Positions 24,483 through 33,621 of a stretch of 64,000 bases of DNA are shown piece by piece. Under the pieces are notes generated by a model. That model saw nothing but the letters and a program-made list of their open reading frames with translations. It did not search any database and was not told the DNA's origin. Source of the DNA: Lachnotalea sp. AF33-28. GTDB taxonomy: Bacteria; Bacillota; Clostridia; Lachnospirales; Lachnospiraceae. A program made the position numbers and the translations under genes. Where the stretch lies: NCBI RefSeq assembly GCF_003477885.1, contig NZ_QUEE01000007.1, forward strand, positions 124,001-188,000. Direction: 5' to 3'. How positions within the stretch are numbered: position 1 is the first letter of the stretch; each line of letters begins with the position of its first letter.

Positions 24483-25403
24483 ATGACGAAGATTTCAGTA
24501 AGGAAAAGGAGGAGCAGGCGAGTCAACTACATACCGCTGTATCTGATGATGCTGCCGGGCATCCTGTATCTGCTCATTAACAATTATCTGCCGATGTTCG
24601 GAATTGTTATCGCGTTTAAAAACTTCAGTTATAAGAAGGGGATCTGGGGGAGCGACTGGTGCGGACTGAAGAATTTTGAGTTTCTGTTCAGAACCAAAGA
24701 CGCCTTTATCATGATACGCAATACCCTTCTGTACAATCTGCTGTTTATTCTGCTTGGCCTGGTAATCGCTCTCTGCATTGCGATTATGATGACCGAGATC
24801 GGCAGATGGAAGATTGCTAAGGTAATCCAGCCCATCATTTGCTTTCCCAATATGATATCTATTATAATCGTATCCTATCTGGTGTATGCCTTTCTGGGAA
24901 GCAACGGCTTTATCAATCATACAGTTCTTAACGGAAATGGCATCGGATGGTATAGCGAGGCGAAATACTGGCCATTTATTCTGCCGATTGTATACTTCTG
25001 GAAGAGCGCGGGTTACAGCTCGATCATCTATATCGCCAGCATGTCGGGGATTGATCCTACGCTGTATGAAGCGGCGAAGCTGGACGGCGCTACTAAGATG
25101 CAGCAGATATTTAAGATCACTCTGCCCATCATCCGCCCTATGATCATGTTGATGCTGCTACTGAACGTGGGCAGGATTTTCAGCTCGGATTTCGGACTGT
25201 TCCTGCAGGTCCCGATGAATTCCGGTATGCTTTATAATACCACTCAGACGATTGATACCTATGTCTACCGGGCGCTGATGGAATTAAACGACATCGGAAT
25301 GTCGTCAGCGGCCAGCGTCTTCCAGTCCATCGTTGGCTTTGTCCTCGTGATTGCATCCAACCTGTTTGTGCGGAGGATGGATCCGGAGAGCGCATTATTC
25401 TAA
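24483..25403 (+). CDS. Sugar ABC transporter permease (LplB/UgpA type), first module
   Basis: A 306-residue inner-membrane permease with six predicted transmembrane segments and a basic N-terminus (KISVRKRRSRRVNY). The cytoplasmic EAA loop that docks the ATPase is YEAAKLDGATKMQQIFKITLP. The start is ATG 24483 behind AGGAGAAG. It has exactly the same length as the permease at 33622-34542 and is very similar throughout (VPMNSGMLYNTTQTIDTYVYRALMELND). The reading frame is intact, but both neighbours are broken, so alone it is unlikely to form a working importer unless it pairs with the second module. Confidence 0.9.
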   Translation: MTKISVRKRRSRRVNYIPLYLMMLPGILYLLINNYLPMFGIVIAFKNFSYKKGIWGSDWCGLKNFEFLFRTKDAFIMIRNTLLYNLLFILLGLVIALCIAIMMTEIGRWKIAKVIQPIICFPNMISIIIVSYLVYAFLGSNGFINHTVLNGNGIGWYSEAKYWPFILPIVYFWKSAGYSSIIYIASMSGIDPTLYEAAKLDGATKMQQIFKITLPIIRPMIMLMLLLNVGRIFSSDFGLFLQVPMNSGMLYNTTQTIDTYVYRALMELNDIGMSSAASVFQSIVGFVLVIASNLFVRRMDPESALF

Positions 25404-25419
25404 AGGAGGATATTTCAAT

Positions 25420-26122
25420 ATGAAGAAATGGAATTCAGAGATCCGTTTTCGCACAGTCTGTCTGATCGTGATGCTGCTGTTTGCGGCATTCTGCATCGCT
25501 CCTTTCATACTGATGATCAGCGCTTCTGTCACAGAGGAAAATGTCCTGATCCGGGAAGGATATCAGTTCTGGCCTTCCAGGGTCAGTCTGGCGGCTTATG
25601 AATTTCTGTGGGCTAAGAGAGAGACCATCGGAAGGGCCTATGCGGTATCTATCGGAATCACCGCTGCAGGAACAGTTGTTAATGTTATGATGACGTCATT
25701 GTTTGCGTACCCGTTGTCCAGAAAGGATTTTAAGCACCGCAATTTTTTTGCCTTTTTCATTTTTTTCACCATGCTGTTTTCCGGCGGTATGACGTCCGCC
25801 TATATCATCTGGACCAATATATACCACCGCGCTGTTTGCGGGAATGGCTTATTGGAATGACTGGACAAACGGTCTCTATTACATCTCCGATACGAAGCTG
25901 TATAGCCTGAACGTATATCTGAATAAGCTGATGAACAACATCTCCTTCCTGAAAAGTTCCAGTAGCCTGACGGAAGGGGCCAACCTGACCAATCTGGATC
26001 TGCCCAGCGTCGGAGCACGTATGGCCATCGCCTGCATCGCGGTGCTGCCGGTGGTGATCGTCTTCCCCTTCATACAGGCACAGATGATTAAGGGAGTTGT
26101 GATCGGCGGGGTAAAGGGGTAA
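25420..26122 (+). pseudogene. Sugar ABC permease (LplC/YtcP type), internally deleted and frameshifted
   Basis: Two overlapping frames encode the two ends of one permease. The left part starts at ATG 25420 behind AAAGGAGG and matches the intact permease at 34555-35454 up to YIIWT, near 25817. The right part resumes in another frame with ALFAGMAYWNDWTNGLYYIS and ends with VVIGGVKG at 26122. Relative to the intact copy, about 200 bases are missing. The lost piece includes the EAA motif (EAARVDGASE) that contacts the ATPase. Translation in the first frame ends at 25860. The gene is non-functional. Confidence 0.88.
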
Positions 26123-26246
26123 AAGCAGGGCGCAGCAATGGTAACGGTGAAGATACATAATTGAATTTTGTTTGTTCTTTTTTAGAAGTATTGGGAAATA
26201 TTCTATGTTAAAATGCGCTGTAAGGTAATGAGCAGTGTGCATAGCG

Positions 26247-26300
26247 GGAAAGAGACAGATACGGTGCGGTGGCTGCGCATTAACCGGTCTGTCTCTTTCC
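26247..26300 (+). terminator. Stem-loop after the broken permease
   Basis: A perfect 13-bp stem GGAAAGAGACAGA/TCTGTCTCTTTCC with a 28-base loop, 125 bases after the permease end. The tail is TGTTAT, so it may act as a weak terminator or mark the end of a former operon. Confidence 0.5.
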
Positions 26301-26363
26301 TGTTATGCAGGAATGAGGAAACAGTGACTTTAAAATGACGGAGGGTGTATTCTATGTATTCTC

Positions 26364-26951
26364 GCTTACCGTCTGCTGCCCTATACCAGGATGGATGCGA
26401 TCGCGGATATGCAGCGCGCAATACGGTTGCTTAGAAGCAGGAGGAAGGAGTGGGCATTGGGAGACAAGCTCTGTGTGATGGGATTTTCAGCGGGAGGAAT
26501 GCTGTCCGCAAACTGTGCTACTCATGCGGATGAAGGCAGGCCGGAGAGCCAGGATGAAATCGAGCGGTTCGCCAGCCGCGTTGACGCCGCTGTGATCGGA
26601 TACGGCGCGATGTCTGTAGTCTCCTTTGCTAAACCGTTTGGAATGCCTGTCAGCGATCCGCTGATGGGAGAGAATCGCAGAGAACGCTATTATCTGGCGC
26701 CGGAAAAACATGTTACCTGCGATACGCCGCCCATGTTTTTGTGGCAGACCTTAAGCGATGACGGCAGGCACAGCATGTGCCTCGCAAAGGCGCTGCAGGA
26801 TGCGGAAGTTCCTTATGAACTGCATATATTCCAGCCCGGTTTGCATGGGCTGGCCATGGCTGACGGTAGGAACGATCTGGGGATGGATCTTCCCCATGTG
26901 GCGCATTGGGGAGAACTGTGTGCCGAGTGGCTGTGTGATCTCGGCTTTTAA
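26364..26951 (+). pseudogene. N-terminally truncated alpha/beta-hydrolase (esterase) remnant
   Basis: The frame reads AYRLLPYTRMDAIADMQRAIRLLR from about 26364 and continues to 26951. It keeps the nucleophile elbow GFSAGG, a candidate acid in LSDDG, and the catalytic histidine in PGLHGLA, as in BD-FAE/acetylxylan-esterase-like enzymes. It lacks the first strands and the HGGG oxyanion-hole motif, which normally lie about 60-80 residues before AYRLLPY. An in-frame stop at 26331 blocks extension. It could be translated from ATG 26391, but the fold would be incomplete. Its place behind the permeases mirrors the esterase that follows the intact module. Confidence 0.75.
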
Positions 26952-26978
26952 TTAGAAAAGAACGAAAGGAAGAGAGAG

Positions 26979-27809
26979 ATGACAGTACAGAATATTATTG
27001 ACGGGATAATTGATAAGACGGGGATGTGTCCCTTGCCTATGGAACGCACCTGTGACCGGCTGATGACCGGGGAAGCGGACATGGAAGTGAAAAAGATTGT
27101 GACCACTTTTATGGCTACGGTGGATGTAATACGTGAAGCCATCAGACTGGGTGCTAATTTCATCATCACCCATGAACCTACCTGGTTTACCGGAATGGAT
27201 CAAACGGACTGGCTGGAGGGAGATCCGGTCTATCAGGAAAAAAGAAAGCTTTTAGAGGAAAACCGCATTGCGGTCTGGAGATTTCATGATCATATGCATA
27301 TGGGGGCGGAGGACGGGATCTACCGGGGGCTTGAAAAAGAATTTGGCTGGGCGGCATACCGGATGCCGGACGTTGAGGGAAGCACAATGAACCGCTTCGG
27401 AGCCTGCTACGAGATTCCGGAAACGACACTCAAAGGCATGGGCATGTTTTTTCGCAGCAGACTGGGCATGGAGACTGTGCAGATTGTGGGAGATCCCGAA
27501 ATGCCGGTGAAGCGGGTCAGTGTGCTGGTTGGCGGCGGCAGCCTTGGGCTCGGCTTGGAACAACGGCCGATGATACAGATGAGAGAGCGGGACATCGATG
27601 TAGTGATCTGCGGTGATATCACGGAATGGACGCTCAGCGCATATGTGCGTGACGCGTCGGCCCTGGGTCTGCAAAAGGGAATGCTGGTTTTGGGACATGA
27701 AAGAAGTGAGGAATGGGGTATGAAGTATCTGGGAGAATGGATGGAATCCATAACGGGTGAACTTGAAGTGGTATTTGTAGATGCGGGAGAGCCATTTAAC
27801 TATATCTGA
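26979..27809 (+). CDS. Nif3-like dinuclear metal centre protein
   Basis: A 276-residue protein of the NIF3/YbgI/DUF34 family. The metal-site motifs are ITHEPTWF (about residues 63-70), the HDHMH cluster near 95, and GHERSEEWGMKYL near the C-terminus. Family members form hexamers with two metal ions. They have been linked to GTP cyclohydrolase I type 2 and to metal-insertion roles, but no secure activity is known. A ribosome site (AAAGGAAGAG) precedes ATG 26979. Its placement inside a sugar locus, between the decayed module and the two-component system, is unusual and may mean a local hydrolytic role. Confidence 0.85.
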   Translation: MTVQNIIDGIIDKTGMCPLPMERTCDRLMTGEADMEVKKIVTTFMATVDVIREAIRLGANFIITHEPTWFTGMDQTDWLEGDPVYQEKRKLLEENRIAVWRFHDHMHMGAEDGIYRGLEKEFGWAAYRMPDVEGSTMNRFGACYEIPETTLKGMGMFFRSRLGMETVQIVGDPEMPVKRVSVLVGGGSLGLGLEQRPMIQMRERDIDVVICGDITEWTLSAYVRDASALGLQKGMLVLGHERSEEWGMKYLGEWMESITGELEVVFVDAGEPFNYI

Positions 27810-27812
27810 TCC

Positions 27813-27857
27813 TGTCACCAGCCGCAGGCTGATGATCTGCGCACACTTTAAGTGTGC
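27813..27857 (-). repeat. Double-hairpin element, copy C (inverted)
   Basis: Read on the minus strand: GCACACTT/AAGTGTGC hairpin (27857-27841), linker GCAGA, then TCATCAGCC/GGCTGGTGA hairpin and CA. Its orientation is opposite to the surrounding genes, which argues that the element moves or is copied independently of leader function. Confidence 0.72.
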
Positions 27858-27892
27858 TTCCATCTGTTTTGATTCCTGTATGCAGTTACCTG

Positions 27893-27901
27893 TGCTACAA
27901 T
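27893..27901 (+). promoter_or_regulatory. Possible extended -10 promoter of the two-component operon
   Basis: TGCTACAAT, an extended -10 match, 21 bases before the histidine kinase start. A good -35 is not visible. Confidence 0.4.
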
Positions 27902-27921
27902 AACTGCAGGGGGGAGAGCCT

Positions 27922-29571
27922 ATGAAGAAACGTATTTCATTGCTAAAAATGACCGCGCTGGTCCAGATGATTTTGCTGGCCGCAGTGGTAGGAATTATTT
28001 TCCTGGTGGGTATCTACTTTCAGCGCAGGATGCTGAAGGAAGAGAAAGAGGTCAGGCAGGCTGAACTGGCTGCGCAGATACGGGAACTGGACAGCCGTCT
28101 TGGTTCGGCTGCACTGCAGGTCAAGGAGATACTGCGCAGCGTGGTGGACAGCAACGGCCTGTGGTCAGAGGACAGCGGAAGCAAATATTTTGATAAAATC
28201 GCAACACGGGATCTGCTGTTGGATAAGGCGCTTGTCTATGCTGATCTGAAAAGAGTGTTTGTCTGCCGTAAGGATGATTTCTATATCGGAACCCAGTCGC
28301 AGCAGGGCGGCGGTGAAAAGTTAAACTACCAGGATTATGTGGCCGGTAATCTTAAGGATCTGACATCCGACGGAAATAAGGGTTTTTGGAAGATACGCAG
28401 TGTAGACGGTATCGGCTACTGTTTTCTGACCTATCACTATGCAGATGCCGGGATTTATGTGGGGGTGGGACTGCGCTGTGATGAGCTCTTTGCCGGGGTG
28501 AATGCTTTTTTTGAAAATGCAGAGGGAATGGTCATCGTAACTGATCGGGACGGCATAAGTTACACGGAATATGAGGAAGAGCCCTCAGGTACAATCACGG
28601 TCCAGCAGTCATCCGAGCAGTCAGGCCTTTCGTATGACGGCTATATTACGGTAAGCGCGTTGGAATTTATGCAGAAAAGCACCTTTATCAGCATGGCACT
28701 GCTCTGTGTGGGCAGTATGTTAGTCCAGTATTTAATCCTTAGAGGAGCGGTGGTGAAACCTGTTTCCAGGCTTTCCGATGCGGTTAAGAATATGGCAGAA
28801 GAGAGTGCGGATATCGGACAGATGAAAATCGAAGAGGATGCATCCGCTGAAGAAATCTATACCCTGCAGTTTACATTGAACTATCTGCTGCGGGAAGTGA
28901 TTTCAGCCAGGCTGCAGCTGTATGAGAAGAAAATGCAGGAACAGGATATGGAGCTTCGGCAGCTTAGGGCCCAACTTAGGCCGCATTTTTACCTTAACGC
29001 GATTATGACAGTGAGCAGCATGACGTATCAGGACCGGGACGGGGATATACGGGAATATCTGGCACGGCTTTCCGATCATATGAGATATATGATGCGTATC
29101 AGGAGCAGCATGGTATCTTTAAAGGAAGAACTGGCGCACATCGAAAATTATGTGGACATGCAGACAATTAAATTTCCGTCTTCTGTACTGCTGATGACCG
29201 AGTGTCCGGCCGAACTGGAAAAGATCCGTGTTCCTCATCTGATACTGTATACGATTGTGGAGAATGCATTCAAGTATGCGATGAATCTGAAGGATACTCT
29301 GGTGTTTTGCATCTCCTGCGGGATCTGGGAGACAGCGGATTTTACCGGACTGCGCGTGATACTGGAAGATAACGGTCCCGGATTTCATGAGGAGATTCTC
29401 AAGCTGTATAACGGAGAAGGAATCCTCGAGGATAATGAGGGAAGACACATCGGACTTAGCAATGTGAAAAGGAGTCTGTATCTGCAGTATGGCCGTAAGG
29501 ATTTGCTGCGGCTTTCCAACGCGGTGCCTCAAGGGGCCAGAGTAGAAATCCATATACCGAAGGAGGGTTAG
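27922..29571 (+). CDS. Sensor histidine kinase, YesM type
   Basis: A 549-residue membrane kinase of the HPK8/LytS-YesM class. Segments in order: transmembrane helix near residues 11-33, extracytoplasmic sensor domain to about 250, second helix near 253-275 (ISMALLCVGSMLVQYLILRG), HAMP-like linker, and a HisKA_5-type dimer region where the phospho-accepting His is in LRPHFYLN (about residue 354). The ATPase domain has VENAFKYA, LEDNGPGF and GLSNVKRSL. By family, it senses extracellular or binding-protein-bound sugars. It is followed after 3 bases by its response regulator. Confidence 0.92.
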   Translation: MKKRISLLKMTALVQMILLAAVVGIIFLVGIYFQRRMLKEEKEVRQAELAAQIRELDSRLGSAALQVKEILRSVVDSNGLWSEDSGSKYFDKIATRDLLLDKALVYADLKRVFVCRKDDFYIGTQSQQGGGEKLNYQDYVAGNLKDLTSDGNKGFWKIRSVDGIGYCFLTYHYADAGIYVGVGLRCDELFAGVNAFFENAEGMVIVTDRDGISYTEYEEEPSGTITVQQSSEQSGLSYDGYITVSALEFMQKSTFISMALLCVGSMLVQYLILRGAVVKPVSRLSDAVKNMAEESADIGQMKIEEDASAEEIYTLQFTLNYLLREVISARLQLYEKKMQEQDMELRQLRAQLRPHFYLNAIMTVSSMTYQDRDGDIREYLARLSDHMRYMMRIRSSMVSLKEELAHIENYVDMQTIKFPSSVLLMTECPAELEKIRVPHLILYTIVENAFKYAMNLKDTLVFCISCGIWETADFTGLRVILEDNGPGFHEEILKLYNGEGILEDNEGRHIGLSNVKRSLYLQYGRKDLLRLSNAVPQGARVEIHIPKEG

Positions 29572-29574
29572 CGG

Positions 29575-31206
29575 ATGGGACTGACTGTGTTGGTGGTAGA
29601 TGACGATCCGAATACTGTGCGTCTGATCGAAGATTCCATACCCTGGAGTGAGTACGGGATCGATCAGGTATACAGCGCTTATCAGGGTGCTCAGGCACTG
29701 GAGCTTGTGGCAGAGCATGAGCCGGATATAGTAATCAGCGATATTGAGATGCCGCAGATGGATGGCATCCGGATGCTGGAACGGCTGGCGGAGAGAATCA
29801 GACGGCCACAGGTGATATTCCTGACCTGTCATGATAATTTCTCTTTTGCCCAGAAGGCGCTGCGCTATGATGTCAGCGCTTATCTGCTCAAGCCCTTCCG
29901 GCTGGATGAGCTTTCCGGCGCGCTGCTGGGCGCCGTGCTGAAATGCCGGCAGAAACAGGAGGACGCACAGATCCGAAAGGAGCTGGCAGATAAACAGAGG
30001 CTGTCAGAGACAAATCAGGACTATCTTGTACAAAATTTCATACTCCAGCTGCTCAATAAGACATTAAAGGGCAGTCCTGAAACTCTGGCTGCAGCAGCTG
30101 AGAGACGGAAGATTCCATTTGATGTATCGGTGCGCTATTATCTTCTTTATGTAGGCGTAAACATGAACAATACCGAGATGAAAAAAATCTCGGAGCATGA
30201 ATTTTATTTTATTTTCCGAAACCTGTCCACCGAAACCGTGTACGGTGACGTGAGCATGTCCGGTGTGGTGGAAAATACGGTGTATCCTTACTATATCCTG
30301 ATCATGCCTCTGCAGGAAAATATGGGGGATCTGAAATCTGTACAGGAGCGCTGCAGCCGTCTCATAGAGGTGGCAGAACAGTATCTGGGAATCAGCATCT
30401 CCTGTGCAATTTCACCGCCAGTGATGCCGGCGGACTTCGGAGATATGAAAAAGCGTATGGATGAGCTGTTTATGCGGGAGAGAACAAGCCGTTCCAAAGT
30501 TATGATGTTGGAGAAATCGTGCAAAACCGAAACAGTGGAGGGCGTATTTTCCCAGGAGGACGCACTTTTGTATCTGCGGGAGAGGAATAAGACGCGGCTT
30601 TTGGAGATGGCCAAGCAGCAGCTGCTGCGCCTGGATATAGAGAATCGGCTGGATGTTATTCATATGCAGGCGCTCCATCATGATTTTATGCAGCTGTTTT
30701 ATGGCTTCCTGTTTGAAAACCATATACAGGCTTATCAGCTGTTCCAAAATGAGACCTTCCGGGAGTTGAACGCGAATGCTGAGTATTCCACGGTAAGTAT
30801 GATTAAATACATCAGTTATATGTTTGACAGCACCTTTGCTCAGATCGATGCAATGAAGAAGTCGGATTCGGTCATTGCCCGAGTTAAGAAATACATCCGG
30901 GAGCATTTCCGGGAGAATATCAGCCGGGACGATATTGCCGCAAGCATTTACATGACGCCTAACTATTTAAGCAAGGTGTTTCACGAAGAGACCGGCATGG
31001 CCCTATGGGAGTATATCAATATCTGCCGGGTCGAGGAAGCAAAACGGCTGATGAGAACTACCGGCTGCAGCATGACGGAGATTGCTTTGATGGTCGGTTT
31101 TGAAAATATACCTTATTTCTCGACGGTGTTTAAGAAATACTGCAATATGACACCGACCGCGTGGAAGAGCGGCATGGCAAAAACGGAAAAAGGGAAAGAA
31201 CCGTAA
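29575..31206 (+). CDS. Response regulator with AraC-type DNA-binding domain, YesN type
   Basis: A 543-residue regulator with an N-terminal receiver domain: acidic pair in VVDDDPN, phospho-acceptor Asp near residue 55 in DIVISDIEMPQMDG, and the lysine in LLKPFRL. A long middle region (about 130-430) follows, then two AraC helix-turn-helix motifs (ISRDDIAASIYMTPNYLSKVFHEETG and MTEIALMVGFENIPYFSTVFKKYCNMTPTAWK). The spacing and order with the kinase match yesM-yesN. It probably activates the downstream solute-binding protein operon from the promoter near 31942. Confidence 0.93.
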   Translation: MGLTVLVVDDDPNTVRLIEDSIPWSEYGIDQVYSAYQGAQALELVAEHEPDIVISDIEMPQMDGIRMLERLAERIRRPQVIFLTCHDNFSFAQKALRYDVSAYLLKPFRLDELSGALLGAVLKCRQKQEDAQIRKELADKQRLSETNQDYLVQNFILQLLNKTLKGSPETLAAAAERRKIPFDVSVRYYLLYVGVNMNNTEMKKISEHEFYFIFRNLSTETVYGDVSMSGVVENTVYPYYILIMPLQENMGDLKSVQERCSRLIEVAEQYLGISISCAISPPVMPADFGDMKKRMDELFMRERTSRSKVMMLEKSCKTETVEGVFSQEDALLYLRERNKTRLLEMAKQQLLRLDIENRLDVIHMQALHHDFMQLFYGFLFENHIQAYQLFQNETFRELNANAEYSTVSMIKYISYMFDSTFAQIDAMKKSDSVIARVKKYIREHFRENISRDDIAASIYMTPNYLSKVFHEETGMALWEYINICRVEEAKRLMRTTGCSMTEIALMVGFENIPYFSTVFKKYCNMTPTAWKSGMAKTEKGKEP

Positions 31207-31229
31207 AAGGAAGTGAGGAGGAGAATAAG

Positions 31230-31877
31230 ATGTCATTTGTAAATAACGGTTTTATGTCTGCGCTGGGTAAGCTTGCCGATATGTTTATCTTAAGCGTGCT
31301 GTGGCTTCTGTGCTGCCTGCCTGTGGTAACGGCTGTACCGGCCACAATCGCGCTGTATTACGGTTCCGTAAAGGTGGTGAGAAGAGGTGCCGGATATGCT
31401 TTCCGGGATTTTATGAAGGGATTTGCACAGAACTGGAAACAGGGACTGGCGCTGGAGCTGTGTTACGGGGGGATCGCTGTGCTGCTTAGTATGGCGCGCG
31501 GCTATGCGGAGTTTGCCGGGCTTACCAGTCCGGACGGGAAGGTATATTATCTCTTCTTTTTGATCATGGTGTTTGTGATTGCCTGTGTGACGGCCTATCT
31601 GCTGCCAGTGGTTTCCCGGTTTCATTTGACCCTTCTGTGCGCGCTTCGTCTGGCGGTGTCCTTTTCTTTCAGTAATCTGCTCACGCTGATCCCATTGCTG
31701 ATAACGCTGGCAGGGGCTGCGGCTGTCTCCTATCTCTTTCCGCCGGCCCTGCTGGTACTGCCTTCAGCATACTGCTTCCTTTTATCTTTTTCAGTGGAAA
31801 AAGTGCTGATCCGGTATATCAGGAACAATCTGGAGCGCCCGGAAGAACATGACGGCATGTGGTATATGATGGAATAA
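31230..31877 (+). CDS. YesL/DUF624 family membrane protein
   Basis: A 215-residue integral membrane protein with about six hydrophobic segments. The opening FVNNGFMSALGKLADMFILSVLWLLCCLPVVTAVPATIALYYG is the DUF624 (YesL) hallmark. The start is ATG 31230 behind GAGGAGGAG; the frame extends upstream into the regulator without a site. YesL proteins accompany YesM/YesN and LplABC-type transporters. Their role, perhaps in assembly of the importer or signal transfer to the kinase, is not established. Confidence 0.9.
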   Translation: MSFVNNGFMSALGKLADMFILSVLWLLCCLPVVTAVPATIALYYGSVKVVRRGAGYAFRDFMKGFAQNWKQGLALELCYGGIAVLLSMARGYAEFAGLTSPDGKVYYLFFLIMVFVIACVTAYLLPVVSRFHLTLLCALRLAVSFSFSNLLTLIPLLITLAGAAAVSYLFPPALLVLPSAYCFLLSFSVEKVLIRYIRNNLERPEEHDGMWYMME

Positions 31878-31941
31878 TGGTGCCTGTACAAAAATGAAAA
31901 GGATTCATATTATTTTATAGGATTTCAGAGCCTGAAATTTT

Positions 31942-31947
31942 TATAAT
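31942..31947 (+). promoter_or_regulatory. Probable -10 of the sugar-ABC operon
   Basis: A consensus TATAAT 92 bases before the solute-binding protein gene with no good -35, as expected for an activator-driven promoter. The double-hairpin copy D starts about 25 bases downstream, within the leader. Confidence 0.45.
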
Positions 31948-31971
31948 GAGAGCATCAGAAGAAAGAAGAAA

Positions 31972-32016
31972 GCGCATTGAACATGTGCGCAGGTCGTCAG
32001 CCAGTGGCTGATGACA
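31972..32016 (+). repeat. Double-hairpin element, copy D, in the binding-protein leader
   Basis: GCGCAT/ATGTGC hairpin (31972-31988, one G-U pair), linker GCAGG, then a perfect TCGTCAGCC/GGCTGATGA hairpin (31994-32014) and CA. It is preceded by GAAA as in copy E. The ribosome site AAAAAGGAGG follows within 11 bases. Confidence 0.75.
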
Positions 32017-32038
32017 CGAAAAAAAGGAGGACTTTAGT

Positions 32039-33604
32039 ATGAAATTGAAACGGTTACTGGCATGGGTGCTCGGTACATTGATGGCTCTGTCACTGGCAGG
32101 ATGCAGCGGCGGGAAAGATACGGCCGGCACCACAGGAGGCGGAACAGCTGCTGTGGATACAACTGCAGGAGGAAACGAAGCAGGCGATGAGATCAGCACC
32201 ATCAAGATTTCCTATCCCTGCCTGGTGGTTACGCCCACAGAGGAAGGCACAGCGGAAGCGGAGAACGCCATCAATAAGTACCTGGAAGAGATCGGTGAGA
32301 AAGTGAGAATCGATCTGGATCCCATCGACGGCAATAATTATTCCACACAGGTGGATATGCAGATTATCGGCGGGGAGAACATAGATATTTACTGTCCCCT
32401 GACCGGAATGGACGCTGCTGTACAGACCAATAAGCTGCTTGCATTAGACGATTATCTGAATGACGAGCTGGCAGGCGCTATAGAAGTGATGGGTGAAGAT
32501 TTCAAAAAGAACTGCGAGTTTAACGGCAAGACCTATGCCCTTCCCTGCTATAAGGGCAGCGTTCTGGTTTACTATTGGGTATGCCCCAAGGAGATCTTCG
32601 ACACGCTGGGGATTGACAGAGCGAGTATCAAAAACGTGAGAGATTTGGATCCCGTGCTGGCCAAAATCAAAGAACTGTATCCGGACATGGCGGCGATCGC
32701 GCCGAGCATCGGGGCAAACGGCGCCGGAAATAATTTTGAGCTGGCCCGGGTGCTGGCTGGTGTGGGGGATTATGAGGTCACGAACCTAAACAACGGCATC
32801 TGCGTGGTGGGGGATGACCGTACCGTGCGCAATATGTATGAGACGGATTATTTTCGGGAGATCTGCGATATCGCGTACGGATGGAATCAGGCGGGATATG
32901 TGGTGAAGGACGCCTCTGTTGTAACGGATGCTAATTTTACATTGGTGGAGGCAGGCAGAGCGGCCAGCTATATAATCGGGTATGCTTACAGCGCGGAAAG
33001 TGTGGAGGCTATGTCTCTGACCAAGGCCGATCCCTATGAGACGGTCGCAATCCCTCTTTCCAAGGATATGATGAGCCCTATCACGCTGACATGGGGCATT
33101 GCGTATACCTGCAAGGATCCGGCAGCGGCGGCCAGAGTGCTGAATATGCTCTATACGGATGAGTTTGTGCTGAACACCCTGATCTTTGGCGTGGAAGGCA
33201 GCGACTGGGTGGATGCGGGAACCGGGGACGGCTCCATCTTATGGCCGGAAGGAAAGGACATGAATTCGGTTCCTTATACCGCGGCGCTGACCTGCGGCAT
33301 TATCGGCAACCAGTTTAAGATGTATTCTATGGAAGGCGTTACGCTGGCGTCCGACATCCCCTTCATGGCGGATAATATGAAAAATACCAAGAAGAGCCCT
33401 GTGTTCGGATTCGCGGTGGATATTGAGAAGATCAAGACTCAGACCGCGGCGGTAAGCAATGTGATCGCGCAATACGAGGGCGGCCTGTATACCGGAGAGC
33501 TGGATCCTGATGTGTATATACCGAAGCTGCTGGACGAATTGGAGAGCGCGGGCATGAGTGACATCGTAGCGGAGGCGCAGCGCCAGCTGGATGCATGGAA
33601 ATAA
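32039..33604 (+). CDS. Sugar ABC transporter solute-binding lipoprotein (LplA type)
   Basis: A 521-residue extracellular binding lipoprotein. The signal peptide ends in LSLAGC with Cys22, followed by a flexible Gly/Thr-rich linker. The mature part is a family 1 solute-binding protein with a DUF3502-like C-terminal region (GGLYTGELDPDVYIPKLLDELESAG). Its start follows AAAAAGGAGG. It is the first gene of the complete importer; an msmX-type shared ATPase would energise transport, as no ATPase gene is present here. The substrate is probably an oligosaccharide. The first-module stub at 24029 is its paralogue. Confidence 0.9.
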   Translation: MKLKRLLAWVLGTLMALSLAGCSGGKDTAGTTGGGTAAVDTTAGGNEAGDEISTIKISYPCLVVTPTEEGTAEAENAINKYLEEIGEKVRIDLDPIDGNNYSTQVDMQIIGGENIDIYCPLTGMDAAVQTNKLLALDDYLNDELAGAIEVMGEDFKKNCEFNGKTYALPCYKGSVLVYYWVCPKEIFDTLGIDRASIKNVRDLDPVLAKIKELYPDMAAIAPSIGANGAGNNFELARVLAGVGDYEVTNLNNGICVVGDDRTVRNMYETDYFREICDIAYGWNQAGYVVKDASVVTDANFTLVEAGRAASYIIGYAYSAESVEAMSLTKADPYETVAIPLSKDMMSPITLTWGIAYTCKDPAAAARVLNMLYTDEFVLNTLIFGVEGSDWVDAGTGDGSILWPEGKDMNSVPYTAALTCGIIGNQFKMYSMEGVTLASDIPFMADNMKNTKKSPVFGFAVDIEKIKTQTAAVSNVIAQYEGGLYTGELDPDVYIPKLLDELESAGMSDIVAEAQRQLDAWK

Positions 33605-33621
33605 AGAGAGGGCAGAAGCTT

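Noticed and set aside
26391..26951. Complete small esterase starting at ATG 26391
   Set aside because: The similarity continues upstream of this ATG in frame to an early stop and lacks the oxyanion-hole segment, so a truncated gene is the better reading.
31960..32030. Riboswitch in the sugar-binding protein leader
   Set aside because: The structure is the repeated double-hairpin element also found beside unrelated genes, so a ligand-specific switch is not supported.
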